64,000 nucleotides of DNA, taken from the NCBI RefSeq assembly GCF_009761815.1, contig NZ_RWIN01000033.1, forward strand, positions 1-64,000, written 5' to 3'. The DNA is from Pseudomonas sp. PB120 (lineage in GTDB: Bacteria > Pseudomonadota > Gammaproteobacteria > Pseudomonadales > Pseudomonadaceae). The notes beneath the pieces were generated by a model. It had not been told where the DNA came from. It saw only the letters and a program-made list of their open reading frames with translations, and did no database searches. Positions 10,918-19,420 of this stretch are shown one piece after another (within the stretch, counting starts at the first letter, position 1; each line of letters begins with the position of its first letter). The position numbers and the translations under genes are program-made.

Positions 10918-11730
10918 ATGCTCCCCTTGTCACCCAGTTTGCTTACCACCCTCGCCGCCGCCTGCTTATATGCCGCTGCGACTTTCTATCAGGGCACTCG
11001 CCTGGCCAACGGCGCCAAGGCGAACAAGCGCCTGCTGGTCACGCTCGGCGTGCTGGCCGTGCTGGCTCACAGCGCCAGCCTGTTCACCCACCTGCTGACC
11101 CCGATCGGCCTGGGCCTGGACTTTTTCAGCGCCGCCAGCCTGATTGCCGCCGCGGTCATTGCCCTGACCCTGCTGGCCTGCTCGCGAATCCCGGTAGAAA
11201 ACCTGCTGGTATTGCTCTTCCCGCTCGGTGCCGCCACGGTGCTGCTCGCGCAATTCGCCCCCGCCGGCACGGTGCAGATCATCGACGAAGAGCCGGGCAT
11301 TCTCGCCCATATCCTGTTGTCGATCCTCGCCTACGGCATGTTCACCATCGCGGTGTTCCAGGCATTGTTGCTGCTGGTCCAGGACCATCAGCTCAAGCAC
11401 AAGCACCCGTCCGGGCTGATCAAGAACTTTCCGCCGCTGCAAACCATGGAAAGCCTGCTGTTCGGTTTCCTCTGGGCCGGCTGGACCCTGTTGTCGCTGT
11501 CGCTGATTTCCGGCTGGCTGTTCGTCGACAACCTGTTCGCCCAACACCTGGTGCACAAAACCCTGCTGGCATGCCTCGCCTGGATTGTCTTCAGCGTGCT
11601 GCTGTGGGGCCGCAATCGCCTCGGCTGGCGCGGACACAAGGCCATCCGCTGGACCCTCGCCGGTTTCTGCCTGCTGATGTTGGCGTATTTCGGCAGCAAA
11701 CTGGTCCGCGAATACATCCTGCATATCTGA
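10918..11730 (+). CDS. CcsA/YpjD-like inner membrane protein
   Basis: Polytopic protein of 270 residues with about eight hydrophobic helices, related to cytochrome c assembly protein CcsA/HemX and to E. coli YpjD. A Trp-bearing segment FGFLWAGWTLLSLSL and a lone His-rich loop are visible, but the full haem-handling WWD motif of CcsA is not. An AGGA site precedes the ATG. It is divergent from ffh and followed by the CNNM gene, the conserved ffh-ypjD-yfjD neighbourhood. Its exact biochemical role is unsettled. Confidence 0.85.
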   Translation: MLPLSPSLLTTLAAACLYAAATFYQGTRLANGAKANKRLLVTLGVLAVLAHSASLFTHLLTPIGLGLDFFSAASLIAAAVIALTLLACSRIPVENLLVLLFPLGAATVLLAQFAPAGTVQIIDEEPGILAHILLSILAYGMFTIAVFQALLLLVQDHQLKHKHPSGLIKNFPPLQTMESLLFGFLWAGWTLLSLSLISGWLFVDNLFAQHLVHKTLLACLAWIVFSVLLWGRNRLGWRGHKAIRWTLAGFCLLMLAYFGSKLVREYILHI

Positions 11731-11742
11731 CGGGCGGCATTA

Positions 11743-12978
11743 ATGGACGACTTGCCCATAGGGCCGATGCTCGCTGTCATGGCCCTGCTGATTCTATGGT
11801 CGGGGCTGTTTACCGCGATCGAAGCCGCGCAGCAGCACTTGCTGGCCCAGCGCACGGCCACGCGCTCAAGCGACAAGCCGGTGGCGAAGCTCAGCTTTCC
11901 CCTCAACAGCCTGATTCTGTGCAATACCCTGTGCCGCGCATTGGTGGTAGTCCTCAGCACCTTGCTGGCGATTTTCACTTGGGCGGAAAACGGTCCATGG
12001 ATCGCCTGCGCAGGGGCCAGCGCGGCGCTGCTGGTGTTCGCCGATTACCTGCCGCGCACCCTCGCCAGCCGTTATCCGGATGCGGTCCTGAACCTGGGCA
12101 ACACCTTACTCCGCGCGCCGCTGAAAATCCTCTATCCCGCCGCCTGGCTGCTCAATGGCATCAGCCAGCTGCTGATGCGACCGTTCGCCCGTAAAGCAAA
12201 CGTGGTGCAGCAAAGCGAAGACGAAGCACCGAGCGAACGACGCGACGATCACGATCATCCAGTCAGTCGCCCGCACCCACTGTCGGGCATCCATGCGCTG
12301 GACAACATCACGGTCAACGACATCCTGGTTCCGCGCAGTGATGTCGACGGCATCAATCTCGACGACTCGATCGAAGAAATCCTCGAACAGCTGCGCGCCA
12401 ATCGACGCACGCGCCTGCCGGTGTTCCACAGCGATATAAACCAGGTCGAAGCGGTGCTCAATACCCGCCAGATCCGCCACCTGTTGCCCGATGGAAGCCT
12501 GACCCGGGAAGCCTTGCTGGCAGCCTGTCACGACCCGTACTTCGTGCCGGAAAGCACGCCGCTGCAGCTGCAGTTGCTGAACTTCCACAAGCAGCAGCGG
12601 CGTCTGGGCATGGTGGTCGACGAGTACGGCGAAGTGCTGGGCATCGTGACCCTGGAAGACATTCTCGAAGAAATCGTCGGCGAGTTCGAAAGCCAGCACA
12701 GCCTGGACAACCCGCATATCCACCCCCAGGCCGATGGCCGACTGGTGATCGATGGCGCGGCGTCGATTCGTGAATTGAACAAGAGCCTGGGCTGGCACTT
12801 GCCAAGCGACGGCCCGAAAACCCTTAACGGGTTGGTGACCGAGGCGCTGGAGACGATTCCGGACAGCGCGGTGTGCCTGAAGATCGGGCGTTATCGGCTG
12901 GAGATCCTGGAGACAGAAGACAATCGCGTCACTCGGGTGTTGATCTGGCATACCAGTTCAGTTCCGGTACCGATCTAA
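11743..12978 (+). CDS. CNNM/CorC-family transporter (DUF21, CBS pair, CorC_HlyC)
   Basis: Probable Mg2+/Co2+ efflux-type membrane protein, the YfjD/CorB branch. Of its 411 residues, about 1-150 form the DUF21 membrane domain. A CBS-domain pair follows (about 190-320, with ITVNDILVPRSDVDGI and RLGMVVDEYGEVLGIVTLEDILEEI), then the CorC_HlyC regulatory domain to the C-terminus. Starts 12 bases after the CcsA-like gene, so the two are co-transcribed. The substrate is inferred from the family only. Confidence 0.9.
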   Translation: MDDLPIGPMLAVMALLILWSGLFTAIEAAQQHLLAQRTATRSSDKPVAKLSFPLNSLILCNTLCRALVVVLSTLLAIFTWAENGPWIACAGASAALLVFADYLPRTLASRYPDAVLNLGNTLLRAPLKILYPAAWLLNGISQLLMRPFARKANVVQQSEDEAPSERRDDHDHPVSRPHPLSGIHALDNITVNDILVPRSDVDGINLDDSIEEILEQLRANRRTRLPVFHSDINQVEAVLNTRQIRHLLPDGSLTREALLAACHDPYFVPESTPLQLQLLNFHKQQRRLGMVVDEYGEVLGIVTLEDILEEIVGEFESQHSLDNPHIHPQADGRLVIDGAASIRELNKSLGWHLPSDGPKTLNGLVTEALETIPDSAVCLKIGRYRLEILETEDNRVTRVLIWHTSSVPVPI

Positions 12979-12993
12979 GAACTGACACCCTGC

Positions 12994-13096
12994 CTGTGGC
13001 GAGGGAGCTTGCTCCCGCTGGACTGCGAAGCAGGCCCGATTACAGCCAGTTTGCGGCCGCTGCGCGGCCGAGCGGGAGCAAGCTCCCTCGCCACAG
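12994..13096. repeat. REPIN, 'GGCGAGGGAGC' type
   Basis: Inverted pair CTGTGGCGAGGGAGCTTGCT and AGCAAGCTCCCTCGCCACAG around a spacer that has its own GCGGCCGC-rich hairpin. It is a distinct REP class from the AGGAGCGAGC type; sisters lie at 23091 and 46717. It occupies most of the gap before the MFS gene. Confidence 0.88.
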
Positions 13097-13274
13097 AGTT
13101 TTCGACATTCCTTACCACTTGTTTGATCGTTAGCCGCCTTCCTATAATCGATGTCGCTTACCCAAGCCCCGCCACACCCTTGTGCTACCCGCACTTCGCG
13201 TTAAACCCACATCCCTGGGTGTTCGACCATAATAATTCGCTCCACCGGAGCATAAGACTGTCAGGGATCACCGC

Positions 13275-14591
13275 ATGACGACGAGCACGACTTACAGCGA
13301 AACCACGCCTGCCCAACCGACGAACTCCGCCACCCGCGTGGCCACGGCGAGTTTCATTGGCACTGCCATCGAGTTTTACGACTTCTACGTCTACGCCACA
13401 GCGGCAGCGCTGGTGATCGGGCCGGTGTTCTTTCCGCAAACCTCCGGCACGGCGCAGATGCTCTCGGCGTTCCTTACGTTTGGTATCGCCTTCCTCGCAC
13501 GACCGCTGGGTTCGGCGCTGTTCGGTCATTTCGGCGACCGCATCGGGCGCAAATCGACCCTGGTTGCCTCGTTGCTGCTCATGGGCGTGTGCACCACGCT
13601 CATCGGCGTGCTGCCGGGTTACGCCAGCATCGGAGCGTGGGCGCCGATCCTGTTGTGCGTACTGCGTTTCGGTCAGGGCTTGGGCTTGGGCGGCGAATGG
13701 GGCGGCGCGGCGTTGCTTGCCACCGAGAATGCGCCCAAAGGCAAACGCGCCTGGTTCGGCATGTTTCCGCAACTGGGGCCTTCGATTGGCTTTCTCGCCG
13801 CGAACGGCTTGTTCCTGACACTGGCGATGACGCTGAACGACGAACAATTCCGCTCGTGGGGCTGGCGGATTCCGTTCCTCCTCAGCGCCGTGCTGGTGAT
13901 GGTGGGCCTGTACGTTCGCCTCAAACTCCACGAAACACCGGTGTTCGCCAACGCCATCGCTCGCCAGGAACGGGTCAAGATCCCGCTGGTCGAGCTGTTC
14001 AGCCAGTATTGGGCGCCGATGCTGCTGGGTGCCGGTTCGATGGTGGTGTGCTACGCGCTGTTCTACATCTCCACGGTGTTTTCGCTGAGCTATGGCGTGT
14101 CGACACTCGGCTATACCCGTGAAACCTTCCTCGGCCTGCTGTGCTTCGCCGTGCTGTTCATGGCCGCCGCAACGCCGTTGTCGGCCTGGGCCAGCGACCG
14201 TTACGGGCGCAAACCGGTGCTGATCATCGGCGGCGTGCTGGCGATTCTGTCCGGATTCCTGATGGAGCCGCTGCTGACCCAGGGTTCGACCTGGAGCGTG
14301 GCGCTGTTTTTGTGCATCGAGCTGTTTCTGATGGGTGTGACGTTTGCACCGATGGGGGCGCTGCTGCCGGAGCTCTTTCCAACGCGCGTGCGTTATACCG
14401 GCGCTTCAGCGGCGTACAACCTGGGCGGCATTGTCGGCGCCTCGGCGGCACCGTTCTTCGCGCAGAAACTGGTGGCGATGGGCGGTTTGAGTTATGTCGG
14501 GGGGTATGTGTCGGGGGCGGCGGTGTTGAGTTTGATTGCGGTGCTGTGCCTGAAAGAGACGCGCAATAATGACCTGAATCGGGTTGCCTGA
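13275..14591 (+). CDS. MFS metabolite:H+ symporter (MHS family)
   Basis: Inner-membrane transporter of 438 residues with 12 predicted helices. The MHS signatures are clear: ATASFIGTAIEFYDFYVYAT at the first helix, FGHFGDRIGRKSTL (loop 2-3 MFS motif), RFGQGLGLGGEWGGAALLAT, and WASDRYGRKPVLIIGG in the second half. Relatives carry organic acids, shikimate, proline/betaine or citrate; the substrate cannot be told here. It is a single gene between REP elements, convergent with purT. Confidence 0.88.
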   Translation: MTTSTTYSETTPAQPTNSATRVATASFIGTAIEFYDFYVYATAAALVIGPVFFPQTSGTAQMLSAFLTFGIAFLARPLGSALFGHFGDRIGRKSTLVASLLLMGVCTTLIGVLPGYASIGAWAPILLCVLRFGQGLGLGGEWGGAALLATENAPKGKRAWFGMFPQLGPSIGFLAANGLFLTLAMTLNDEQFRSWGWRIPFLLSAVLVMVGLYVRLKLHETPVFANAIARQERVKIPLVELFSQYWAPMLLGAGSMVVCYALFYISTVFSLSYGVSTLGYTRETFLGLLCFAVLFMAAATPLSAWASDRYGRKPVLIIGGVLAILSGFLMEPLLTQGSTWSVALFLCIELFLMGVTFAPMGALLPELFPTRVRYTGASAAYNLGGIVGASAAPFFAQKLVAMGGLSYVGGYVSGAAVLSLIAVLCLKETRNNDLNRVA

Positions 14592-14599
14592 ATCAGAAG

Positions 14600-14692
14600 C
14601 ATCGCCAGCAGGCTGGCTCCCACAAGATTGTTGGTTGGTCACAGATTTGTGTACAGCCAATTTCCATGTGGGAGCCAGCCTGCTGGCGATTG
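14600..14692. repeat. REPIN, 'GGGAGCCAGCCTGCTGGCGA' variant
   Basis: Inverted pair CATCGCCAGCAGGCTGGCTC and TGTGGGAGCCAGCCTGCTGG, a third REP sequence variant. It sits in the convergent gap between the MFS gene and purT. Confidence 0.85.
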
Positions 14693-14704
14693 CCGCGCCT
14701 CGGT

Positions 14705-15886
14705 TTACAGCTCTACAACGACAGCCTGGGAAGCGCGGGTCGCCTTGGCACGAGCGGCCTCGATCGACTCATCCCGCGCCAGCGCCACACCCATCCGGCG
14801 CTGACCATTCACTTCTGGCTTGCCGAACAGACGCAACGCCGTATCCGGCTCGCTCAACGCAGCGCCCAGGTTGGCGAAAGCGGTCTGGGTCGACTGCCCT
14901 TCTACCAGGATCACCGCCGAAGCCGATGGCCCGAACTGACGGATCAACGGAATCGGCAGACCCAGAATCGCCCGGGCGTGCAGCGCGAACTGCGACAGGT
15001 CCTGGGAAATCAGGGTCACCAGGCCGGTGTCATGCGGACGCGGCGACACTTCGCTGAACCACACCTGATCACCCTTGATGAACAGCTCGACACCAAACAG
15101 ACCGCGGCCACCCAGCGCCTCGGTCACGGCTTTGGCAACGCGCTCGGATTCTGCCAGGGCAACCGGGCTCATGGCTTGCGGCTGCCAGGATTCCTGGTAG
15201 TCGCCCTTCTCCTGACGGTGACCGACCGGTGCACAGAACGTAGTGCCACCGACGTGACGCACAGTCAGCAGGGTGATTTCGTAGTCGAAATCGATGAAGC
15301 CTTCGATGATCACGCGACCTTTGCCGGCGCGACCGCCTTCTTGCGCGTAATCCCACGCGGTTTTCACGTCATCGGCGCTGCGCAGCAGGCTCTGGCCCTT
15401 GCCCGACGAACTCATCACCGGCTTGACCACGCACGGGAAACCGAGGTCTTCAACGGCTTTGCTGTAAGCCTCGAAGGTGTCGGCGAAGTGGTACGGCGAG
15501 GTCGGCAGGTCCAGCTCTTCAGCGGCCAGGCGGCGGATGCCTTCACGGTTCATGGTCAGCTGCGTTGCGCGCGCGGTCGGGATCACGGTGAAGCCTTCGG
15601 CTTCCAGTTCGACCAGTGTCGCGGTGGCGATGGCTTCAATTTCCGGCACGATGAAATGCGGCTTCTCGGCTTCGATCACCGCACGCAGGGCGGCGCCATC
15701 GAGCATGTTGATCACGTGGCTGCGATGCGCGACTTGCATGGCCGGTGCATTGGCGTAGCGATCGACGGCAATCACTTCAACGCCCAGGCGTTGCAGCTCG
15801 ATCACCACTTCCTTGCCCAACTCGCCACAGCCACACAGCATTACGCGAGTCGCGGTCGGCGACAATGGAGTTCCGATACGGGTCAT
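14705..15886 (-). CDS. purT: Formate-dependent phosphoribosylglycinamide formyltransferase (GAR transformylase 2)
   Basis: ATP-grasp ligase that formylates GAR directly from formate and ATP, the folate-independent alternative to PurN in purine synthesis. The 393 residues include [21 protein letters not shown] (pre-ATP-grasp fold), [15 protein letters not shown] (P-loop-like lid), [24 protein letters not shown] (Mg-ATP binding) and the ATP-grasp C-terminus. It stands alone, separated by a REPIN from its convergent neighbour. Confidence 0.97.
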   Translation of the reverse strand: MTRIGTPLSPTATRVMLCGCGELGKEVVIELQRLGVEVIAVDRYANAPAMQVAHRSHVINMLDGAALRAVIEAEKPHFIVPEIEAIATATLVELEAEGFTVIPTARATQLTMNREGIRRLAAEELDLPTSPYHFADTFEAYSKAVEDLGFPCVVKPVMSSSGKGQSLLRSADDVKTAWDYAQEGGRAGKGRVIIEGFIDFDYEITLLTVRHVGGTTFCAPVGHRQEKGDYQESWQPQAMSPVALAESERVAKAVTEALGGRGLFGVELFIKGDQVWFSEVSPRPHDTGLVTLISQDLSQFALHARAILGLPIPLIRQFGPSASAVILVEGQSTQTAFANLGAALSEPDTALRLFGKPEVNGQRRMGVALARDESIEAARAKATRASQAVVVEL

Positions 15887-15982
15887 CTCAGGTCCTCAAG
15901 AAGCGGATCATCGAGGGATGCGCCACGCGCGCTTCCCATGGGGAGAAAGCGCGGCATTTTACATGAACCGCAGGGTTTGGCT

Positions 15983-16450
15983 TCAGCCAGCGACAGCCTG
16001 TTTGCGCAAACGCCAGGCCATGATCAGCCACACGGCCGTTACGCCGGCGAACTTCGAACCCATGGCGGTAAGAATCACGGCCGGTGAGAGGGCGCCGATC
16101 ATGCCGAAGAAGATGAAGGTATCGAGGGGAATGCTCAGCGCCGAACTTATCCACAGGCGATCATGCAAGGGGCGCTTGGTGATACTGAACACCAGCCAGT
16201 CGATGCATTCGGAGACTGCAAACGCCGTGGCGCTGGCCAGGGCGATGGACGGGTCTGACGTTACATAGGACAGCACCAGCGCCGCGAGCATCGCTGCAAT
16301 CGCGCCATGGCCGAAGCGGATTTGCACCATGTCACGCAGCACAAACACCAAACCGCCCCAGGCTGACCAGATGATGTCCAGGTGTGGTGCGGTGGAAAAG
16401 GCGTAGTTGATCAGCACGACGCTGCTGATGTAGGCGATCAGGAAAAGCAT
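15983..16450 (-). CDS. VUT-family transporter (YhhQ-like, short form)
   Basis: Integral membrane protein of the VUT/ECF-like family, relatives of which import the queuosine precursor preQ0. About 155 residues from MLFLIAYISSVVLINYAFST, with five or so hydrophobic helices and the conserved VFVLRDMVQIRFGHG and ATAFAVSECIDWLVFSITK segments. It is shorter than E. coli YhhQ (about 220), so an extra N-terminal helix is absent. A 48-codon upstream extension of the frame runs through a REP and is rejected. The start lacks a strong Shine-Dalgarno. Confidence 0.8.
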   Translation of the reverse strand: MLFLIAYISSVVLINYAFSTAPHLDIIWSAWGGLVFVLRDMVQIRFGHGAIAAMLAALVLSYVTSDPSIALASATAFAVSECIDWLVFSITKRPLHDRLWISSALSIPLDTFIFFGMIGALSPAVILTAMGSKFAGVTAVWLIMAWRLRKQAVAG

Positions 16451-16461
16451 GGGTAATTCAC

Positions 16462-16562
16462 TGTAGGAGCGAGCTCGCTCGCGATGGTCGTTAACGATGA
16501 TGCGTAAAAACGGATGTACGGCGGCGACCTCAGGTTTTTCGCGAGCAAGCTCGCTCCTACAG
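16462..16562. repeat. REPIN (AGGAGCGAGC type)
   Basis: Inverted pair TGTAGGAGCGAGCTCGCTCG and CGAGCAAGCTCGCTCCTACA with spacer starting TCGTTAACGATGATGCG, the same spacer family as 4161 and 39537. It lies between the VUT gene and the DUF1289 gene. Confidence 0.88.
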
Positions 16563-16571
16563 GGCGTGCGG

Positions 16572-16787
16572 TCAGTTGTTGGATTTGTTACCAATCATCC
16601 AGAGCAGGCCGCTGGACTTGGCCCGCTCATGGCACAACCCCAACACCTTGCGCCGCTCTTCGTTGTCCATCCGGCTCCAGCGGGTGATTTCCTCCACCGT
16701 GCGCTGGCACCCGGTGCAAATATCATCGTCGTCCAGCGCACAGATATTTACGCAGGGCGACAGCACCGGACGTTCGGGCGTGCTCAT
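16572..16787 (-). CDS. DUF1289 small Cys-rich protein
   Basis: A 71-residue protein with four cysteines in the DUF1289 pattern (PCVNIC, Cys12 and Cys16; ICTGCQRT, Cys24 and Cys27), likely a zinc or Fe-S binding knuckle, followed by [18 protein letters not shown]. Function unknown. Its ATG overlaps the stop of the carbonic anhydrase gene (ATGA), so the pair is translationally coupled. Confidence 0.88.
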   Translation of the reverse strand: MSTPERPVLSPCVNICALDDDDICTGCQRTVEEITRWSRMDNEERRKVLGLCHERAKSSGLLWMIGNKSNN

Positions 16788-17308
16788 TCTTCCTGCTCGG
16801 CCAGGTCGCGGGCGTAGCGTTGCGAGTTATGCACATAGTGGGCGGCGCTGGCTTCCAGCATTTTCTTCTGCGGTTCGGTCAACTCGCGCACCACCTTGCC
16901 CGGCGAGCCCATCACCAGCGAACCGTCGGGAATTTCCTTGCCTTCGCCAATCAGCGAATTGGCGCCGATGATGCAGTTCTTGCCGATTTTCGCGCCGTTG
17001 AGAATCACCGCATTAATGCCGATCAGGCTGTAGTCGCCGACAGTGCAGCCGTGGAGCATGGCGTTGTGGCCAATGGTCACACCGGTGCCGATGGTCAGCG
17101 GGTAGCCCATGTCGGTGTGCATTACCGTGCCGTCCTGGACGTTGCTGTTCTTGCCAATCAGGATCAATTCGTTGTCGCCGCGCAGCACGGCGTTGAACCA
17201 GACGTTGGCACCCTCTTCCAGCTTGACCTTGCCCACCAGCACAGCATTGGGTGCGACCCAGCTTTGCGGATGGGTTTCGACGCGGGCGTCGCCCAGGCGG
17301 TATTTCAT
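16784..17308 (-). CDS. Gamma-class carbonic anhydrase-like hexapeptide protein
   Basis: Left-handed beta-helix protein of 174 residues, YrdA/PaaY-like. Hexapeptide repeats run through residues about 20-140 ([40 protein letters not shown]). The His ligands of a trimer-interface metal site are visible at VMHTD and GHNAMLHGC, so CO2 hydration is possible but not certain. ATG 17308 follows GAGGAC; the open frame reaches 12 codons further. Coupled to the DUF1289 gene by a 4-base overlap. Confidence 0.9.
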   Translation of the reverse strand: MKYRLGDARVETHPQSWVAPNAVLVGKVKLEEGANVWFNAVLRGDNELILIGKNSNVQDGTVMHTDMGYPLTIGTGVTIGHNAMLHGCTVGDYSLIGINAVILNGAKIGKNCIIGANSLIGEGKEIPDGSLVMGSPGKVVRELTEPQKKMLEASAAHYVHNSQRYARDLAEQEE

Positions 17309-17364
17309 CTTGTTGTCCTCAGGGTTCAGGCAGCCGCGATTCACGCGCCATACGAGCGATGGCT

Positions 17365-17964
17365 TCAGGTGTTGATAAAACTCTTGGGAGGCTGGTGCAG
17401 GCTGATTTTGGCGTCATAGAGCAAGTTGATCAACTCGACGATCATGATCGCGGTCAGTCCCCAGATCTTGTATTCGCCATACCGATAACTCGGCACGTAC
17501 CAACTTCGGCCCTGATAGTCGATGCGATGGGTATGTTCGCGCGGGTCCTCGCGGAAGAATTCCAACGGCACGCTGAACACCGCGGCGATCTCGGCATCGT
17601 TGGCCAGGTATTCGACAAAATCCGGAATCACCCCTACATAAGGCGTGACCTTGATGCCGTGCAGGGAAATCAGCGGGCTCAGCGGGCCGATCACTTCAAC
17701 CAGCCCGGGCGGCAGGCCGATTTCTTCTTCGGCTTCGCGCAGGGCGGTGAAAATCAGGTCCGGATCTTCGGGGTCGCGCCGTCCGCCGGGGAAGGCGACT
17801 TCGCCGCCATGGGTCGAGAGCCCGCTGGCGCGCAGGGTCAGAACCAGTTCCGGTTCATCACTGCGGGTGATGGGCACCAGGACCGCGGCTTCAGGAAAAC
17901 GCTTGTCGGTTTCCAGTGTGCGTGGGATGTGGTTGCTTACTCGATGCAGTAGCTCGTCCAGCAT
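17365..17964 (-). CDS. CoA pyrophosphatase / Nudix hydrolase (NudL-like)
   Basis: Nudix hydrolase of 199 residues, probably cleaving coenzyme A or a derivative to 4'-phosphopantetheine and 3',5'-ADP. The Nudix box is intact: [20 protein letters not shown] followed by EEIGL, preceded by the NudL-type [12 protein letters not shown]. It sits 56 bases upstream of the carbonic anhydrase gene on the same strand and is divergent from a second Nudix gene at 18111. Confidence 0.88.
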   Translation of the reverse strand: MLDELLHRVSNHIPRTLETDKRFPEAAVLVPITRSDEPELVLTLRASGLSTHGGEVAFPGGRRDPEDPDLIFTALREAEEEIGLPPGLVEVIGPLSPLISLHGIKVTPYVGVIPDFVEYLANDAEIAAVFSVPLEFFREDPREHTHRIDYQGRSWYVPSYRYGEYKIWGLTAIMIVELINLLYDAKISLHQPPKSFINT

Positions 17965-18110
17965 GAGTCTTCTCGATTTATTCGCTACCTCGCATCATGC
18001 ACCAATCACACTGACCGCCCAACCCCCGAAACGCCGCTTGTCGCTAAACGACAACTTGCCGACAGACACCGCCGCACGCCAAGATAGGCGCAGCATTCAG
18101 GAACCCAAGC

Positions 18111-18662
18111 ATGAAATTTTGCAGCCAGTGCGGCAACCCGGTGACACAGCGCATTCCCGAAGGCGATTCGCGCCTGCGCTTCGTCTGTGACAGCTGTCAG
18201 GCGATTCACTATCAGAACCCCAACATTGTCGCTGGCTGTGTGGCAACCTGGGGTTCCAAGGTGCTGCTGTGCCGTCGCGCCATTGAGCCCCGGCTCGGTT
18301 ACTGGACCCTGCCCGCCGGTTTCATGGAGAACGGTGAAACCATCGAGCAGGCGGCGATTCGCGAGACGGCCGAAGAAGCCTGCGCCCGGGTGCGCAACCT
18401 GAGCATCTATACGTTGATCGATGTACCGCACATCAGCCAGGTGCACGTGTTTTTCCGTGCCGAACTGGCTGATCTCGACTTTTGCGCCGGTCCCGAGAGC
18501 CTGGAAGTGCAGCTTTTCGAGGAAGCGGACATCCCTTGGTCTGAGCTGGCTTTCCGCACGGTGGGCCGTACTTTAGAATGCTTCTTCGCTGACCGGCGGG
18601 CCGAGGTCTACCCCGTGCGGTCCGAATCGATCCCGCCGCTTGCTCAGCCTGCCATCACTTAG
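18111..18662 (+). CDS. Nudix hydrolase with N-terminal zinc ribbon
   Basis: A 183-residue Nudix protein. Cys4, Cys7, Cys26 and Cys29 (FCSQCG and FVCDSC) form a zinc ribbon like that of NADH pyrophosphatases. The Nudix helix follows at GFMENGETIEQAAIRETAEE, though the usual glycine after the second acidic pair is replaced (EEACARV). Likely substrates are dinucleotides such as NAD(H) or ADP-ribose; the protein lacks the longer N-terminal domain of NudC. Divergent from the NudL-like gene with 146 bases between them. Confidence 0.85.
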   Translation: MKFCSQCGNPVTQRIPEGDSRLRFVCDSCQAIHYQNPNIVAGCVATWGSKVLLCRRAIEPRLGYWTLPAGFMENGETIEQAAIRETAEEACARVRNLSIYTLIDVPHISQVHVFFRAELADLDFCAGPESLEVQLFEEADIPWSELAFRTVGRTLECFFADRRAEVYPVRSESIPPLAQPAIT

Positions 18663-18718
18663 CTCTTAAAATTATCTATAACTAAAATAGTCGCGACACC
18701 TCTAGGGATATCGTTTCA

Positions 18719-19222
18719 ATGCGCTGGTTGCTTGCCCTGTTTTGCTTGTCGTTCGTTGTTGTTTCCCAAGCGTCTACCGTGGTCACGCTGGATGGCAAAC
18801 CCATCGATAAGGTGTTGGTGCTCAAGTCTGCCCATCAACTGCAATTGATCGCCGACGGCAAACCGTTGCGAACCTACCGCGTGTCCCTGGGCAAACAGCC
18901 CCGGGGCGCAAAACTGATGGAAGGTGATAAACGCACCCCCGAGGGTATCTACTGGGTGGACTGGCGCAAGGTCAGTGACCGCTTCAACCTGGCCATGCAC
19001 ATCAGTTACCCCAACGTCGCCGACTCCGCCCGTTCGCGCCGCGAGGGTGTCGATCCCGGTGGCATGATCATGATCCACGGCACGCCCGACACCTACGATT
19101 ACCCGGAAAACCTGTTCCACACGCTGGACTGGACCGATGGCTGCATCGCCATGCGTAACATGGACATGCGCGAAGTCTGGGGTCTGGTGCCGGACGGCAC
19201 GATGATCGAAATTCGCCCTTAA
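18719..19222 (+). CDS. L,D-transpeptidase (YkuD domain)
   Basis: Periplasmic enzyme of 167 residues, expected to form or exchange L,D peptide bonds at diaminopimelate in peptidoglycan. It has a signal peptide (MRWLLALFCLSFVVVSQAS) and then a YkuD catalytic domain with His120 (MIMIHGTPD) and nucleophile Cys142 (DGCIAMRNMDM); the usual SHGC block reads TDGC here. It stands alone with its own terminator. Confidence 0.88.
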   Translation: MRWLLALFCLSFVVVSQASTVVTLDGKPIDKVLVLKSAHQLQLIADGKPLRTYRVSLGKQPRGAKLMEGDKRTPEGIYWVDWRKVSDRFNLAMHISYPNVADSARSRREGVDPGGMIMIHGTPDTYDYPENLFHTLDWTDGCIAMRNMDMREVWGLVPDGTMIEIRP

Positions 19223-19242
19223 AACACCCCCGTTTCTCGAAA

Positions 19243-19277
19243 AGCCCGCTGCCCCTGACCAGTCCAGCGGGCTTTTT
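19243..19277 (+). terminator. Terminator of the L,D-transpeptidase gene
   Basis: A 9-bp stem (AGCCCGCTG/CAGCGGGCT) followed by TTTTT, 20 bases after the stop codon. Confidence 0.88.
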
Positions 19278-19360
19278 CATTTGCGCGCGTTGTGCCGATC
19301 CGGCACTGAGCGAGGCGCAGCTGTCCAGAACCTGAACACGCGTCACGAAATACCTCCAGC

Positions 19361-19390
19361 CATTGAAACCACCCCTCACCTGCCCCATCT
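19361..19390 (+). promoter_or_regulatory. Predicted heat-shock (sigma-32/RpoH) promoter of asrA
   Basis: CATTGAAA (19361-19368), 14 bases, then CCCCATCT (19383-19390). This matches the RpoH consensus CTTGAAA-N13-15-CCCCATNT at all but one or two positions. It is 30 bases upstream of the asrA start codon, consistent with reported heat induction of the P. aeruginosa asrA homologue. Confidence 0.8.
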
Positions 19391-19420
19391 AAGACCCATA
19401 CCCCATTGCGCAGGTGCCCC

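Noticed and set aside
10863..12194. 443-codon rightward frame overlapping two membrane protein genes
   Set aside because: It is in a different frame from the CcsA-like and CNNM proteins, both of which show clear family features; its translation is Arg/Pro/Gln-rich and looks like a shadow.
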